20,032 nt of DNA from assembly GCA_031367285.1 (NCBI GenBank), contig JANLPN010000320.1:1-20032 (forward strand), in the 5' to 3' direction. This DNA comes from CAISIP01 sp031367285. Lineage in GTDB: Bacteria > Pseudomonadota > Gammaproteobacteria > Burkholderiales > Burkholderiaceae_C. Of this stretch, positions 13,044-20,032 are shown piece by piece (position 1 is the first letter of the stretch; every line of letters starts with the position of its first letter). The notes beneath the pieces were generated by a model that was given only the letters and a program-made list of their open reading frames with translations, was not told the origin of the DNA and did not search any database. Made by a program: the position numbers and the translations under genes.

Positions 13044-14348
13044 TCATCCATCCTTGGAGGCTTCGCCGTCGAGCTTGCGCAAGTGGGCCAGCTTGTCCGC
13101 GATCTTTGACTCGAGCCCTCTGGGCACAGGCTGGTACCAGCCGGGTGCGGGCATGCCATCAGGCAGGTAGGTCTCACCGGCTGCGTAGCCCTCGGGCTCA
13201 TCATGGGCGTAACGGTAGGCCTTGCCATGCCCCAGCTCTTTCATCAGCTTGGTTGGAGCATTGCGCAAATGCACCGGCACCTCACGCGACCGGTCCTGTT
13301 TGATAAAGGCCTTTGCCTGGTTGTAGGCTACGTAGCCGGCATTGCTCTTGGGCGCCACCGCCAGGTAGATGACCGCCTGCGCAAGTGCGAGTTCGCCCTC
13401 TGGTGAGCCGAGCCGCTCAAAAGTGGCCGCCGCATCGTTGGCGATCTGCACCGCCCTCGGGTCGGCCAGGCCGATGTCCTCCCAAGCCATGCGCACGATG
13501 CGCCGGGCCAAGTACTTGGCGTCGGCGCCACCATCGAGCATGCGGCACAACCAGTACAAAGAAGCATCCGGATTGGACCCACGAACTGACTTGTGAAGGG
13601 CGGAAATCTGGTCGTAAAAATTGTCGCCGCCTTTGTCGAAACGGCGCGCGTTGAGGGTCAGCGCGTTCTGGAGAAAAGCGGAGTCAACCACTTGCACACC
13701 CGATGCACGGGCCGCGGTCTCAGTCTGCTCCAGCAGATTCAGCAAGCGCCTTGCGTCACCGTCGGCGTAGCCGACCAGCGTGTCAATGGCGGTCACCTCA
13801 AACTCGAGATGGGTCAATACCCTGCCGTGCGCCCGTTTGACCAAAAGCTTTAGTTCATCATCCGTCAGCACCTGCAGCACGTAGACCTGAGAGCGCGACA
13901 ATAAGGCCGAATTAACCTCAAAGGAGGGGTTCTCGGTGGTGGCACCAACAAAAGTCACCAGCCCAGACTCCACGAAGGGCAGCAGCCCATCTTGCTGGCT
14001 CTTGTTGAACCGGTGAATTTCATCGACGAACAGGATGGTCTTCTTGCCCAGAGCCAGGTTATGTTCCGCCCGTTCCATGGAGGCACGGATTTCCTTGACG
14101 CCTGAAAACACCGCGGACAGCGCGATGAACTCGTAACCGAAGGCATTCGCGGTCAGTCGCGCAAGCGTCGTCTTGCCGACCCCTGGCGGGCCCCAGAGAA
14201 TCATGGAATGGGGTTTGCCCGATTCCAGTGCCAGCCGAAGCGGCTTGCCGGGCCCGATCAGATGCGACTGGCCGATGACCTCATCCAGACTGACCGGCCG
14301 CAGCGCCTCAGCCAGCGGAGCCGCGGGGCTGTTTGAGAACAGGGACAT
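13044..14348 (-). CDS. rarA: Replication-associated recombination protein A (RarA/MgsA, AAA+ ATPase)
   Basis: RarA is a clamp-loader-like AAA+ ATPase acting at stalled replication forks, related to yeast Mgs1 and human WRNIP1. The 434 residues show the N-terminal PLAEALRPVSLDEVIGQ, Walker A GPPGVGKT (53-60), Walker B ILFVDEIHRF with DEIHRF at 109-114, sensor 1 GATTEN (135-140), the arginine-finger-type segment ALLSRSQV, and a C-terminal tetramerisation region with SALHKSVRGSNPDASLYWL and MAWEDIGLADP. The ending YLPDGMPAPGWYQPVPRGLE is conserved in the family. Its ATG shares one base with the lolA stop (TAATG), so translation is coupled. The ftsK-lolA-rarA order is the same as in E. coli. Length is normal. 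Confidence 0.96.
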   Translation of the reverse strand: MSLFSNSPAAPLAEALRPVSLDEVIGQSHLIGPGKPLRLALESGKPHSMILWGPPGVGKTTLARLTANAFGYEFIALSAVFSGVKEIRASMERAEHNLALGKKTILFVDEIHRFNKSQQDGLLPFVESGLVTFVGATTENPSFEVNSALLSRSQVYVLQVLTDDELKLLVKRAHGRVLTHLEFEVTAIDTLVGYADGDARRLLNLLEQTETAARASGVQVVDSAFLQNALTLNARRFDKGGDNFYDQISALHKSVRGSNPDASLYWLCRMLDGGADAKYLARRIVRMAWEDIGLADPRAVQIANDAAATFERLGSPEGELALAQAVIYLAVAPKSNAGYVAYNQAKAFIKQDRSREVPVHLRNAPTKLMKELGHGKAYRYAHDEPEGYAAGETYLPDGMPAPGWYQPVPRGLESKIADKLAHLRKLDGEASKDG

Positions 14349-14998
14349 TACTGCCGGATCAAGTCCGACCCGGCAGGTGGTTTGAATACGAACGTACTGG
14401 CGGGCAGCAAGGGATTGACTTCGACATGGCCGAAAGTCAATACCGAACGCTGCCCGAAGTTGTCCAGAATCTCAAGCGCGGCCAAGGTCGGGGTGGCGGC
14501 ACCGGGCTTGAAGCCCACGCGTACCGACTGCAACTGGCCATCCTTCGTTTTGGGGGTCGCTACAACCCACTCCAGCCCATCCTTGTCGGGAGCCGAATCG
14601 AGAGTAAATTCGGCTTCCAGCGCGCGCAGATCGGGAGCCGCCGCGATCAATGCCGCAGGCGTTGATCCCAGCACCGCAGCCTGCTTGCGCGCAGTGACCT
14701 GGTTCAGGTCCACGTCATGCAGCCAGAGAGTCAGGCCATCGGCCACGATGGTCTGCTCGAACGGCTTTTGGTACACAAAGCGGAAGCGGTTGGGGCGCGA
14801 GAATTCGAACTTGCCGCTGGATGATTTGGTGCGCGCCACTTGGCCTTCCCTGGCCGGCGCGGTGACCACCTGGGTGAAGTCTGCGCGACCACTGGCCACC
14901 GTCTTGACAAACTTCTCCAGGCTTTCCAGTCCGTTGGCCCAAGAGCACATGGCAAGAAGCGGCCACGCTATTGCAACCATGATTTTTTTTACCGCCAT
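14348..14998 (-). CDS. lolA: Outer-membrane lipoprotein carrier protein LolA
   Basis: Periplasmic chaperone that ferries lipoproteins released by LolCDE to the outer membrane. The 216 residues begin with a signal peptide (MAVKKIMVAIAWPLLAMCSWA, cleavage probably before NGLESL). The mature part has the LolA pattern: LEKFVKTVASGRADFTQVV, SSGKFEFSRPNRFRFVYQKPFEQ, IVADGLTLWLHDVDLNQV and the C-terminal PLLPASTFVFKPPAGSDLI. ATG 14998 overlaps the ftsK stop as TGATG; a GTG one codon earlier is possible but less likely. A run of eight A covers codons 3-6. It lies between ftsK and rarA as in E. coli. Betaproteobacterial LolA sequences are divergent, but the fit is good. Confidence 0.92.
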   Translation of the reverse strand: MAVKKIMVAIAWPLLAMCSWANGLESLEKFVKTVASGRADFTQVVTAPAREGQVARTKSSSGKFEFSRPNRFRFVYQKPFEQTIVADGLTLWLHDVDLNQVTARKQAAVLGSTPAALIAAAPDLRALEAEFTLDSAPDKDGLEWVVATPKTKDGQLQSVRVGFKPGAATPTLAALEILDNFGQRSVLTFGHVEVNPLLPASTFVFKPPAGSDLIRQ

Positions 14999-17340
14999 CA
15001 CTCCGTCCTAACAGGCACCAGAATTTCGCGCTGGCCGCTGCCACTCATCGCACTGACCAGGCCAGCCTTTTCCATGTCCTCCACCAGACGGGCCGCTCGG
15101 TTGTAGCCAATCTTGAGGTGGCGTTGCACCAGAGAAATACTGGCGCGCCGGTTTTTCAGCACAACCTCCACTGCCTGGTCATACATGGGGTCCTTTTCAC
15201 CGCCGCTATTGCTACCCTCACTTAGCCCATCTGCTTCACCGTCCACGGTACCGCCTTCGAGCACGCCTTCGATGTAATTCGGCTCCCCTTGCGACTTGAG
15301 GTAGTTGACGACGCGATGCACTTCTTCGTCACTCACAAAAGCACCATGTACGCGAATGGGCAGACCGGTGCCGCTGGGCATGTACAACATGTCACCCATG
15401 CCAAGCAATGCCTCGGCACCCATCTGGTCCAGGATGGTCCGGCTGTCAATCTTGCTGCTGACCTGGAACGCAATGCGGGTAGGAATATTGGCCTTTATCA
15501 AGCCGGTGATCACATCCACGCTGGGTCTTTGTGTCGCCAGAATCAAGTGGATGCCGGCCGCACGCGCTTTCTGGGCCAGGCGCGCAATCAACTCTTCAAT
15601 TTTCTTGCCCACCACCATCATCAGGTCGGCCAATTCATCGATCACCACCACGATATGCGGCAGGCGCTCCAAAGGCTCGGGCTCCTCGGGCGTCAAGCTG
15701 AAAGGGTTGTAGATGAACTCACCACGCGCCTTGGCTTCGTCGATCTTGGTATTGAAGCCGCCGAGGTTGCGCACGCCCATTTTGCTCAGCAACTTGTAGC
15801 GCCGCTCCATCTCGGCCACGCACCAGGTCAGGCCATGTGCCGCCTGCCGCATGTCCGTCACCACTGGAGCCAGTAAATGTGGTATGCCTTCGTATACCGA
15901 CATCTCAAGCATCTTGGGGTCTATCATTAAAAGGCGGACGTCGCGCGCGTCGGCCTTGTACAACAGACTCAAAATCATCGCGTTGATGCCAACCGACTTG
16001 CCCGATCCGGTGGTGCCTGCCACCAGCACGTGGGGCATCTTGGCCAGATCGGCCACCACGGGGTTGCCTACGATGTCCTTGCCAAGACCCATGGTCAGCA
16101 GCGACTTGGCCTCGTTGTATACCTTGGAGCCAAGAATTTCCGATAGCTTGATCGACTGGCGCCGGGCGTTGGGCAATTCCAGTGCCATGTAGGTCTTGCC
16201 CGGGATGGTCTCCACAACCCGAATGGAAGTAAGGCTCAGGCTGCGTGCGAGATCTTTGGCCAGGCCGACAATTTGCGAGCCCTTGACGCCGACGGCGGGC
16301 TCGATCTCATAGCGGGTGATCACGGGGCCGGGCAAGGCCAGGATCACCCAAACTTCGACGCCAAAATCCTTGAGCCTTTTCTCAATCATCCGGCTTGTCA
16401 TGTCGAGCGTCTCGGCAGACACGGTCTCTTGACGCGCCTGCGCGCCGTCAAGCAGGTCAACCTGCGGCAATTTGCTGTCGGGCATGTCGGCAAACAAGGG
16501 CTTTTGGCGCTCCTTGGCGACGCGCTCACTTTTGGGTACATCCAATACGACGGGCTCAACCAGCACCTGCGCTGGGTGGCGCTCCTCAATCTCACTGCGC
16601 TCCTCCGTCAGCACTACTTCACGGTCTCTCGCAGCTTGCTGCCCCAGCGCCAGATCCTGCACCAGCTCGCGCTTCTTGCGAATTGACTCCAGTCTTGCAT
16701 GCAGATTGGCGCCTATGCGTTCAGCCACGTTCCCCCAGGAGAACCTGAACACAAGTGCCGCACCGAACACCCCTTGCGCAATGGCAACCAGCCCGGCTCC
16801 GGTGAAGCCGAGCCAATTGACACTGACAGGGCCCAGCAGAGAGCCCAGAACCCCACCGCTATGCCCAGGCAGATGTGCCTCGAAGCTGTAGAGGCGGGAC
16901 CACTCCAAAACGCAGCTGGCGGACAACAGCAACACAAGACCACACCAAAAAGCGGTGCGGCTGGATAACCACCGGCTCCAAAGAAAGTTACCCTCTTCGA
17001 CGGGCTCAGCTTCTTCGCGCAGCCATGCCGCGAGGGTAGAAAGCCAGGCGTACGCGGCAGCCGCAAAACACCACCAGACAGAGAACCCAAACAGGTAGTA
17101 ACTGGCGTCCGCCAGCCAGGCACCAAGCCGCCCACCCTGGTTTAGTAGCGCAGCGCCCCCTCCGGAGGTCGACCAGGCTGCATCCTGGTGTGAGTAACTC
17201 AAGATAGCAAGCAACCAGAAACAAAGCGACATCAGACCGGCCAGCAGAGCCAACTCAGCCGCAAAACGGGCAAAACCAGAGGAGTGCGCCGCAGGCGTGC
17301 GACGTTGGGAAGAAATCAGGGTATCAAGCGAGTAAGTCAT
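14998..17340 (-). CDS. ftsK: DNA translocase FtsK
   Basis: Septum-located DNA pump that clears chromosomes from the closing division site and activates XerCD dimer resolution at dif. The 780 residues comprise an N-terminal membrane domain with about four helices (roughly 27-50, 85-110, 130-150, 170-200), a charged linker (about 210-315), the alpha/beta motor domain with Walker A GTTGSGKS (442-449, Lys448) and Walker B VVVIDELADL (Asp568), and a C-terminal winged-helix gamma domain (about 715-780) beginning near DPMYDQAVEVVL that reads polar KOPS motifs. The linker is short compared with E. coli FtsK (1329 residues), as in many proteobacteria. The first ATG has no strong ribosome site. It lies 56 bases behind the Crp-type gene and overlaps lolA. 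Confidence 0.95.
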   Translation of the reverse strand: MTYSLDTLISSQRRTPAAHSSGFARFAAELALLAGLMSLCFWLLAILSYSHQDAAWSTSGGGAALLNQGGRLGAWLADASYYLFGFSVWWCFAAAAYAWLSTLAAWLREEAEPVEEGNFLWSRWLSSRTAFWCGLVLLLSASCVLEWSRLYSFEAHLPGHSGGVLGSLLGPVSVNWLGFTGAGLVAIAQGVFGAALVFRFSWGNVAERIGANLHARLESIRKKRELVQDLALGQQAARDREVVLTEERSEIEERHPAQVLVEPVVLDVPKSERVAKERQKPLFADMPDSKLPQVDLLDGAQARQETVSAETLDMTSRMIEKRLKDFGVEVWVILALPGPVITRYEIEPAVGVKGSQIVGLAKDLARSLSLTSIRVVETIPGKTYMALELPNARRQSIKLSEILGSKVYNEAKSLLTMGLGKDIVGNPVVADLAKMPHVLVAGTTGSGKSVGINAMILSLLYKADARDVRLLMIDPKMLEMSVYEGIPHLLAPVVTDMRQAAHGLTWCVAEMERRYKLLSKMGVRNLGGFNTKIDEAKARGEFIYNPFSLTPEEPEPLERLPHIVVVIDELADLMMVVGKKIEELIARLAQKARAAGIHLILATQRPSVDVITGLIKANIPTRIAFQVSSKIDSRTILDQMGAEALLGMGDMLYMPSGTGLPIRVHGAFVSDEEVHRVVNYLKSQGEPNYIEGVLEGGTVDGEADGLSEGSNSGGEKDPMYDQAVEVVLKNRRASISLVQRHLKIGYNRAARLVEDMEKAGLVSAMSGSGQREILVPVRTE

Positions 17341-17396
17341 GGGACGGTGGGGGATGCCTTGAGCTCAATGCCAAGCCCGGTTCGACGGTTTGACCG

Positions 17397-18071
17397 CTAA
17401 CGTGGCTTGAGGCGCCGCTCCTTGACCAGCAGGCTGCCGTCCTCGCGCGTCTCGACGAACCCTTGCTCTTCGAAGTCTTTCATGACGCGGCTGACCATTT
17501 CGCGCGATGCGCCAACCATCTTCGCAATGTCCTGGCGCGAAATTTTGTCTTTGATCACACGAACGTTGTCGGCATTGGGTTGGGCGCTGTCCAGCAAGAC
17601 ATTGGCTACACGCCCATACACGTTCATCAGGGCCAGCGACTCAATCTTGCGGTCGGCGCTACGCAAGCGCTGGACCAACCCTTTCATCACGGCCGCTACG
17701 GTGGAACTGTTCTCCAGCAGGCAGCGGTTGAAATCTTCACCACCCAGGACAAGGGCGTCAGTCTGAACCTCGGCCTCCACTGTCGCGGAGTGCGGCTCAT
17801 GATCGATCAGGCTCATCTCACCAACGTAGTCCCCCGGATGCATGGTGGCGAGAATAACTTCACGATCCCGGCGATCCGTTACCACAACACGCGCCCGCCC
17901 GGCAAGAATGATGAAAAGCGACTCGCATTTCTTTCCTTGCTCAACAATGAACTCACCGCGTTTGAAACGCCGTTTGCCAACCGCACCCGCCAGGGACTCA
18001 GCCTGGGCAGCGGTCAACATTGCAAACAATGGCACACGCAGTATCAGGTCAAGATTGGACAACATCGACAT
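17397..18071 (-). CDS. Crp/Fnr-family transcriptional regulator
   Basis: A 224-residue regulator with a cyclic-nucleotide-binding-like domain (about 10-120), a long dimer helix (about 122-155) and a winged helix-turn-helix (about 177-201: ISRQDIAKMVGASREMVSRVMKDFEEQG). The recognition helix keeps R190, E191 and R195, as in E. coli CRP, so a TGTGA-like half-site is expected. In the ligand pocket, GEMSLIDHEPHSATVEA has His94 where CRP has the phosphate-binding Arg82, leaving cAMP binding doubtful. There are no FNR-type cysteine clusters; only Cys49 and Cys117 are present. ATG 18071 has AAAGGA seven to twelve bases upstream; ATG 18065 is an alternative. It is divergent from trxB and precedes ftsK-lolA-rarA, the position held by lrp in E. 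coli. Ligand and targets are unknown. Confidence 0.88.
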   Translation of the reverse strand: MSMLSNLDLILRVPLFAMLTAAQAESLAGAVGKRRFKRGEFIVEQGKKCESLFIILAGRARVVVTDRRDREVILATMHPGDYVGEMSLIDHEPHSATVEAEVQTDALVLGGEDFNRCLLENSSTVAAVMKGLVQRLRSADRKIESLALMNVYGRVANVLLDSAQPNADNVRVIKDKISRQDIAKMVGASREMVSRVMKDFEEQGFVETREDGSLLVKERRLKPR

Positions 18072-18217
18072 CCGACAATCCTTTAAAACTGGTATTCGCT
18101 TCTTACAATTGGACCGGTCGCGAATCGAACGATTGTGGTTGACTTGAAGACCATTGCGTCTTCTCGTTTACCCCCAAACTGTACACTGCGCCAGCTTTTT
18201 TTCACTCCAACACGACC
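18072..18217. promoter_or_regulatory. Divergent promoter region between the Crp-type gene and trxB
   Basis: These 146 bases must hold both promoters. On the plus strand TTGACT (18139-18144) and TACACT (18182-18187) are promoter-like hexamers but too far apart to pair with each other, and trxB has no clear ribosome site. On the minus strand AAAGGA serves the regulator gene. No full CRP-type palindrome was recognised. Confidence 0.5.
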
Positions 18218-19168
18218 ATGACAACCACGAAACACGCTCGCGTACTGATTCTGGGCTCCGGCCCGGCTGGATACACCGCCGCGGTCTATGCGGCACGCGC
18301 CAATCTGGCTCCGATGTTGGTGACCGGCATCGCGCAGGGGGGCCAACTCATGACGACCACTGATGTGGACAACTGGCCCGCCGATGTACACGGCGTTCAG
18401 GGACCAGAGCTTATGCAGCGATTCCTTGAACACGCGGAGCGCTTCAAGACCGACATTGTGTTTGACCATATCAGTGCCGTCGACCTCTCCCAACGTCCTT
18501 TCCGCCTGAAGGGAGACAGTTTCACATATACGTGCGACGCGCTTATCGTCGCGACTGGCGCATCGGCAAAATACCTGGGCCTTCCGTCGGAAACCGCATT
18601 TATGGGCCGCGGGGTTTCTGGCTGCGCGACTTGCGACGGATTCTTCTACCGCAACCAGGTGTGTTGCGTCATTGGCGGCGGCAACACCGCAGTTGAAGAG
18701 GCTTTGTATTTGTCCAACATTGCCAGCAAAGTCTACCTGGTGCATCGCCGTGACAAATTCAAGGCTGAAGCAATTCTGGTAGACAAGCTGATGGAAAAAG
18801 CTGCTGTAGGCAAGATTGAACTAAAGACCTTCCAAACCCTGGACGAGGTGCTGGGTGGCGCCAGTGGCGTGACCGGAATACGCTTGAAAAGCACCGAGGA
18901 CGGTTCAACCGAAGATCTGGCCTTGCAGGGCTGTTTCATAGCCATCGGGCATGCACCGAATACCGACATCTTCCTGGGGCAGCTTGAAATGGCCGGTGGG
19001 TACATCGTGACCCAATCCGGCCTGAAAGGGTTCGCGACCATGACCAGCGTCCCGGGTGTATTTGCGGCCGGCGACGTGCAGGACCATGTGTACCGCCAGG
19101 CCATCACCAGCGCGGGGACGGGCTGCATGGCGGCTCTGGACGCCCAGCGCTTCCTAGAACAAGGTTAA
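18218..19168 (+). CDS. trxB: Thioredoxin reductase
   Basis: Cytosolic flavoenzyme passing electrons from NADPH to thioredoxin. The 316 residues hold the FAD-binding GSGPAG (13-18), the QGGQLMTTTDVDNWP stretch, the redox-active CATC with Cys136 and Cys139, the NADPH-binding GGGNTAVEEALYL (about 153-165) with HRRDKFKA (from 176) selecting the phosphate, and the C-terminal FAD motif GVFAAGDVQDHVYRQAITSAGTGCMAALDA. Length and spacing equal the low-molecular-weight enzyme of E. coli. ATG 18218 is chosen because the FAD fold begins five residues in. It is divergent from the Crp-type regulator gene and followed, after 174 bases, by rpmB. It stands next to the ftsK-lolA-rarA cluster as in E. coli. 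Confidence 0.97.
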   Translation: MTTTKHARVLILGSGPAGYTAAVYAARANLAPMLVTGIAQGGQLMTTTDVDNWPADVHGVQGPELMQRFLEHAERFKTDIVFDHISAVDLSQRPFRLKGDSFTYTCDALIVATGASAKYLGLPSETAFMGRGVSGCATCDGFFYRNQVCCVIGGGNTAVEEALYLSNIASKVYLVHRRDKFKAEAILVDKLMEKAAVGKIELKTFQTLDEVLGGASGVTGIRLKSTEDGSTEDLALQGCFIAIGHAPNTDIFLGQLEMAGGYIVTQSGLKGFATMTSVPGVFAAGDVQDHVYRQAITSAGTGCMAALDAQRFLEQG

Positions 19169-19194
19169 CTCAGCCTCCCTAGTTTGAATATCGT

Positions 19195-19200
19195 TATAAT
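19195..19200 (+). promoter_or_regulatory. -10 box TATAAT of the rpmB-rpmG operon
   Basis: A consensus TATAAT in AT-rich surroundings 143 bases before rpmB. The -35 position (about 19172-19177) does not match the consensus well. Transcription would start near 19207. Confidence 0.5.
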
Positions 19201-19206
19201 TTAAGG

Positions 19207-19342
19207 CTTTACCAAATTTTCCCGAACCGGGAATTTTCTGGTGAGATCCAAATACCGCCACTGCGTGGCGAGGTGCGGCGAAAGCCGTTAACGAATACGC
19301 AACGACGCACTGCATCGTTGCGGAGAAAGATGGAGTGTCCCT
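19207..19342 (+). promoter_or_regulatory. Structured leader of rpmB-rpmG with three hairpins
   Basis: Three inverted repeats lie between the -10 box and rpmB. TTCCCG-AAC-CGGGAA (19219-19233) is followed by TTTT and could also terminate trxB weakly. CGCCAC-TGC-GTGGCG is at 19256-19270. GCAACGA (19299-19305) pairs with TCGTTGC (19315-19321). The last ends ten bases before the ribosome site GGAG at 19332-19335. Ribosomal-protein operons are often controlled by binding of their product to the leader; that is only a possibility here. Confidence 0.45.
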
Positions 19343-19576
19343 ATGGCACGTGTATGCGAAGTTACGGGCAAAGGCCCGATGGTCGGGAACAATGTTTCCC
19401 ACGCCAACAATCGAACCAAGCGCCGGTTCCTGCCAAACCTTCAATACCGCCGTTTCTGGGTGGAGACTGAGAATCGCTGGGTTCGCCTGCGGGTTTCCAG
19501 TGCTGCACTGCGTCTGATAGACAAAAACGGTATTGAATCTGTGCTGGCGGATCTGCGTGCACGCGGTCAAGCTTAA
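19343..19576 (+). CDS. rpmB: 50S ribosomal protein L28
   Basis: Small basic protein of the large ribosomal subunit. The 77 residues begin MARVCEVTGKGPMVGNNVSHANNRTKRRFLPNLQ, with the L28 hallmark GNNVSHANN(R/K)TKRRF, then FWVETENRWVRLRVSSAALR and the ending IDKNGIESVLADLRARG. Length matches the E. coli protein (78 residues). Of the cysteines used for zinc in some L28 proteins only Cys5 is present, so this is the zinc-free form. GGAG lies seven bases before the ATG. It is 33 bases upstream of rpmG, as in the conserved rpmBG operon. Confidence 0.97.
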   Translation: MARVCEVTGKGPMVGNNVSHANNRTKRRFLPNLQYRRFWVETENRWVRLRVSSAALRLIDKNGIESVLADLRARGQA

Positions 19577-19609
19577 GAGCTTGCCCATTGCTGAATGAAG
19601 GAATAAATT

Positions 19610-19780
19610 ATGGCAACCAAAGGCTCTCGCGAAAAAATCAAGCTGGAATCAACAGCCGGCACCGGGCATTTCTACACAACCAGCAAGAACAAGAAGACTA
19701 TGCCGGAAAAAATGTTGATCAAGAAATTTGATCCTAAGGCCCGAAAGCATGTGGACTACAAGGAAATCAAACTGAAGTAG
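19610..19780 (+). CDS. rpmG: 50S ribosomal protein L33
   Basis: A 56-residue basic protein of the large subunit: MATKGSREKIKLESTAGTG, then HFYTTSKNKKTMPEKMLIKKFDP and the closing ARKHVDYKEIKLK. These are the L33 signatures. It lacks the CxxC pairs of the zinc-binding L33 form, so it is the cysteine-free version, like the L28 beside it. AAGGAA stands six bases before the ATG. It is the last gene of the rpmB-rpmG operon and is followed 20 bases later by a strong terminator. Confidence 0.97.
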   Translation: MATKGSREKIKLESTAGTGHFYTTSKNKKTMPEKMLIKKFDPKARKHVDYKEIKLK

Positions 19781-19799
19781 TGCGATTGGTGCCCATCGG

Positions 19800-19826
19800 A
19801 AAAGCCCGACGTGTTCGGGCTTTTTT
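19800..19826 (+). terminator. Intrinsic terminator of the rpmB-rpmG operon
   Basis: GCCCGA (19804-19809) pairs with TCGGGC (19815-19820) around a five-base loop, flanked by AAAA on the left and six T on the right. This is a textbook Rho-independent terminator, and the A-run would extend the stem and give some function on the other strand. Confidence 0.93.
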
Positions 19827-19901
19827 GTACCCGGCACAAACGCGAACAGCCAATGCGGAGAAGGCCATGGGACTCTTCAAAGGACTCCCCAAATCGGCAT
19901 A

Positions 19902-19966
19902 GGGGGCAGCCATTATCGGCTGCGCCCCTGCCACACCACCCGGCATGCGGGTCCGCACCGGGCGGT
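19902..19966. other. Hairpin-rich unassigned region at the right edge
   Basis: GCAGCC (19906-19911) pairs with GGCTGC (19918-19923), extended by GGGG (19902-19905) and CCCC (19925-19928) with one bulge. CCCGG (19939-19943) pairs with CCGGG (19958-19962) around an inner TGCGG/CCGCA stem (19946-19957). The second hairpin followed by GCGGTTC recalls structured RNA next to group II intron or reverse-transcriptase genes, but the roughly 150 bases between the rpmG terminator and the following start codon are too few for intron domains I-III, so this is only a suggestion. Confidence 0.4.
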
Positions 19967-19982
19967 TCGAGGAGTTGAGGTC

Positions 19983-20032
19983 ATGAGAGCCGGGGCAGAC
20001 CCAGCCGATCAAAGTGATCGATGGTCAGCACG
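19983..20032 (+). CDS. Start of an unidentified reading frame running off the right edge
   Basis: ATG 19983 is preceded by AGGAG at 19970-19974 with an eight-base gap, and stays open for the 16 codons visible (MRAGADPADQSDRWSA). The peptide is too short to assign. It follows a region of strong hairpins and lies beyond the rpmG terminator, so it would belong to a new unit, possibly a mobile one. It could also be chance, since only 50 bases are available. Confidence 0.3.
   Translation, partial: MRAGADPADQSDRWSA

Noticed and set aside
14983..14990. Run of eight A in lolA codons 3-6 as a phase-variable switch
   Set aside because: LolA is normally essential, AAA AAA lysine codons are usual in signal peptides, and eight bases is short for phase variation.
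19827..20032. Intact group II intron after rpmG
   Set aside because: Only about 150 bases separate the rpmG terminator from the next possible start codon, too few for the catalytic RNA domains before an intron-encoded protein.

Overview
The window looks like a chromosomal stretch from a GC-rich betaproteobacterium, most likely Burkholderiales and probably a Comamonadaceae relative such as Rhodoferax or Polaromonas. This is inferred from protein style (GlnRS with an ITSKRKL signature, LytTR two-component pair, DUF2306/2TM membrane proteins), from -10 boxes placed directly against start codons, and from base composition. No rRNA, tRNA, CRISPR array, prophage or complete insertion sequence was seen.

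Left part (1-5344): the 5' end of uppP leaves the window on the minus strand. Divergent from it on the plus strand are small membrane proteins (DUF2306-like, DUF6622-like), a 161-bp imperfect palindrome, two paralogous 2TM-domain proteins flanking a secreted alpha/beta hydrolase, and a LytS/LytTR-type histidine kinase and response regulator. Middle (5400-9263): glnS, an EthD-family protein, a small phasin-like protein with a basic tail, and the NADH pyrophosphatase gene nudC, all on the plus strand.

Right part on the minus strand (12816 down to 9296): livH-livM-livG-livF, a branched-chain amino-acid-type ABC transporter without a binding-protein gene beside it. It is preceded by a near-perfect sigma-54 (-24/-12) promoter at 13018-13033. 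Upstream, also on the minus strand, is a cell-envelope/DNA-maintenance cluster, a Crp/Fnr regulator then ftsK-lolA-rarA (18071 down to 13044), with ftsK/lolA and lolA/rarA stop and start codons overlapping. trxB is divergent from the regulator. The order trxB < > regulator-ftsK-lolA-rarA is that of E. coli trxB-lrp-ftsK-lolA-rarA, except that the Lrp slot holds a Crp-family protein.

Far right (19195-20032): the rpmB-rpmG ribosomal protein operon with a structured leader and a strong intrinsic terminator, then about 200 bases of hairpin-rich sequence ending in the start of an unidentified reading frame that runs off the window.

Most of the window is ordinary core genome and I found no clear undescribed defence or mobile system. 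The items most worth a second look are the 161-bp palindrome, the sigma-54 promoter before liv, the twin-2TM/hydrolase/LytTR module, the Crp-for-Lrp replacement, and the structured right edge.
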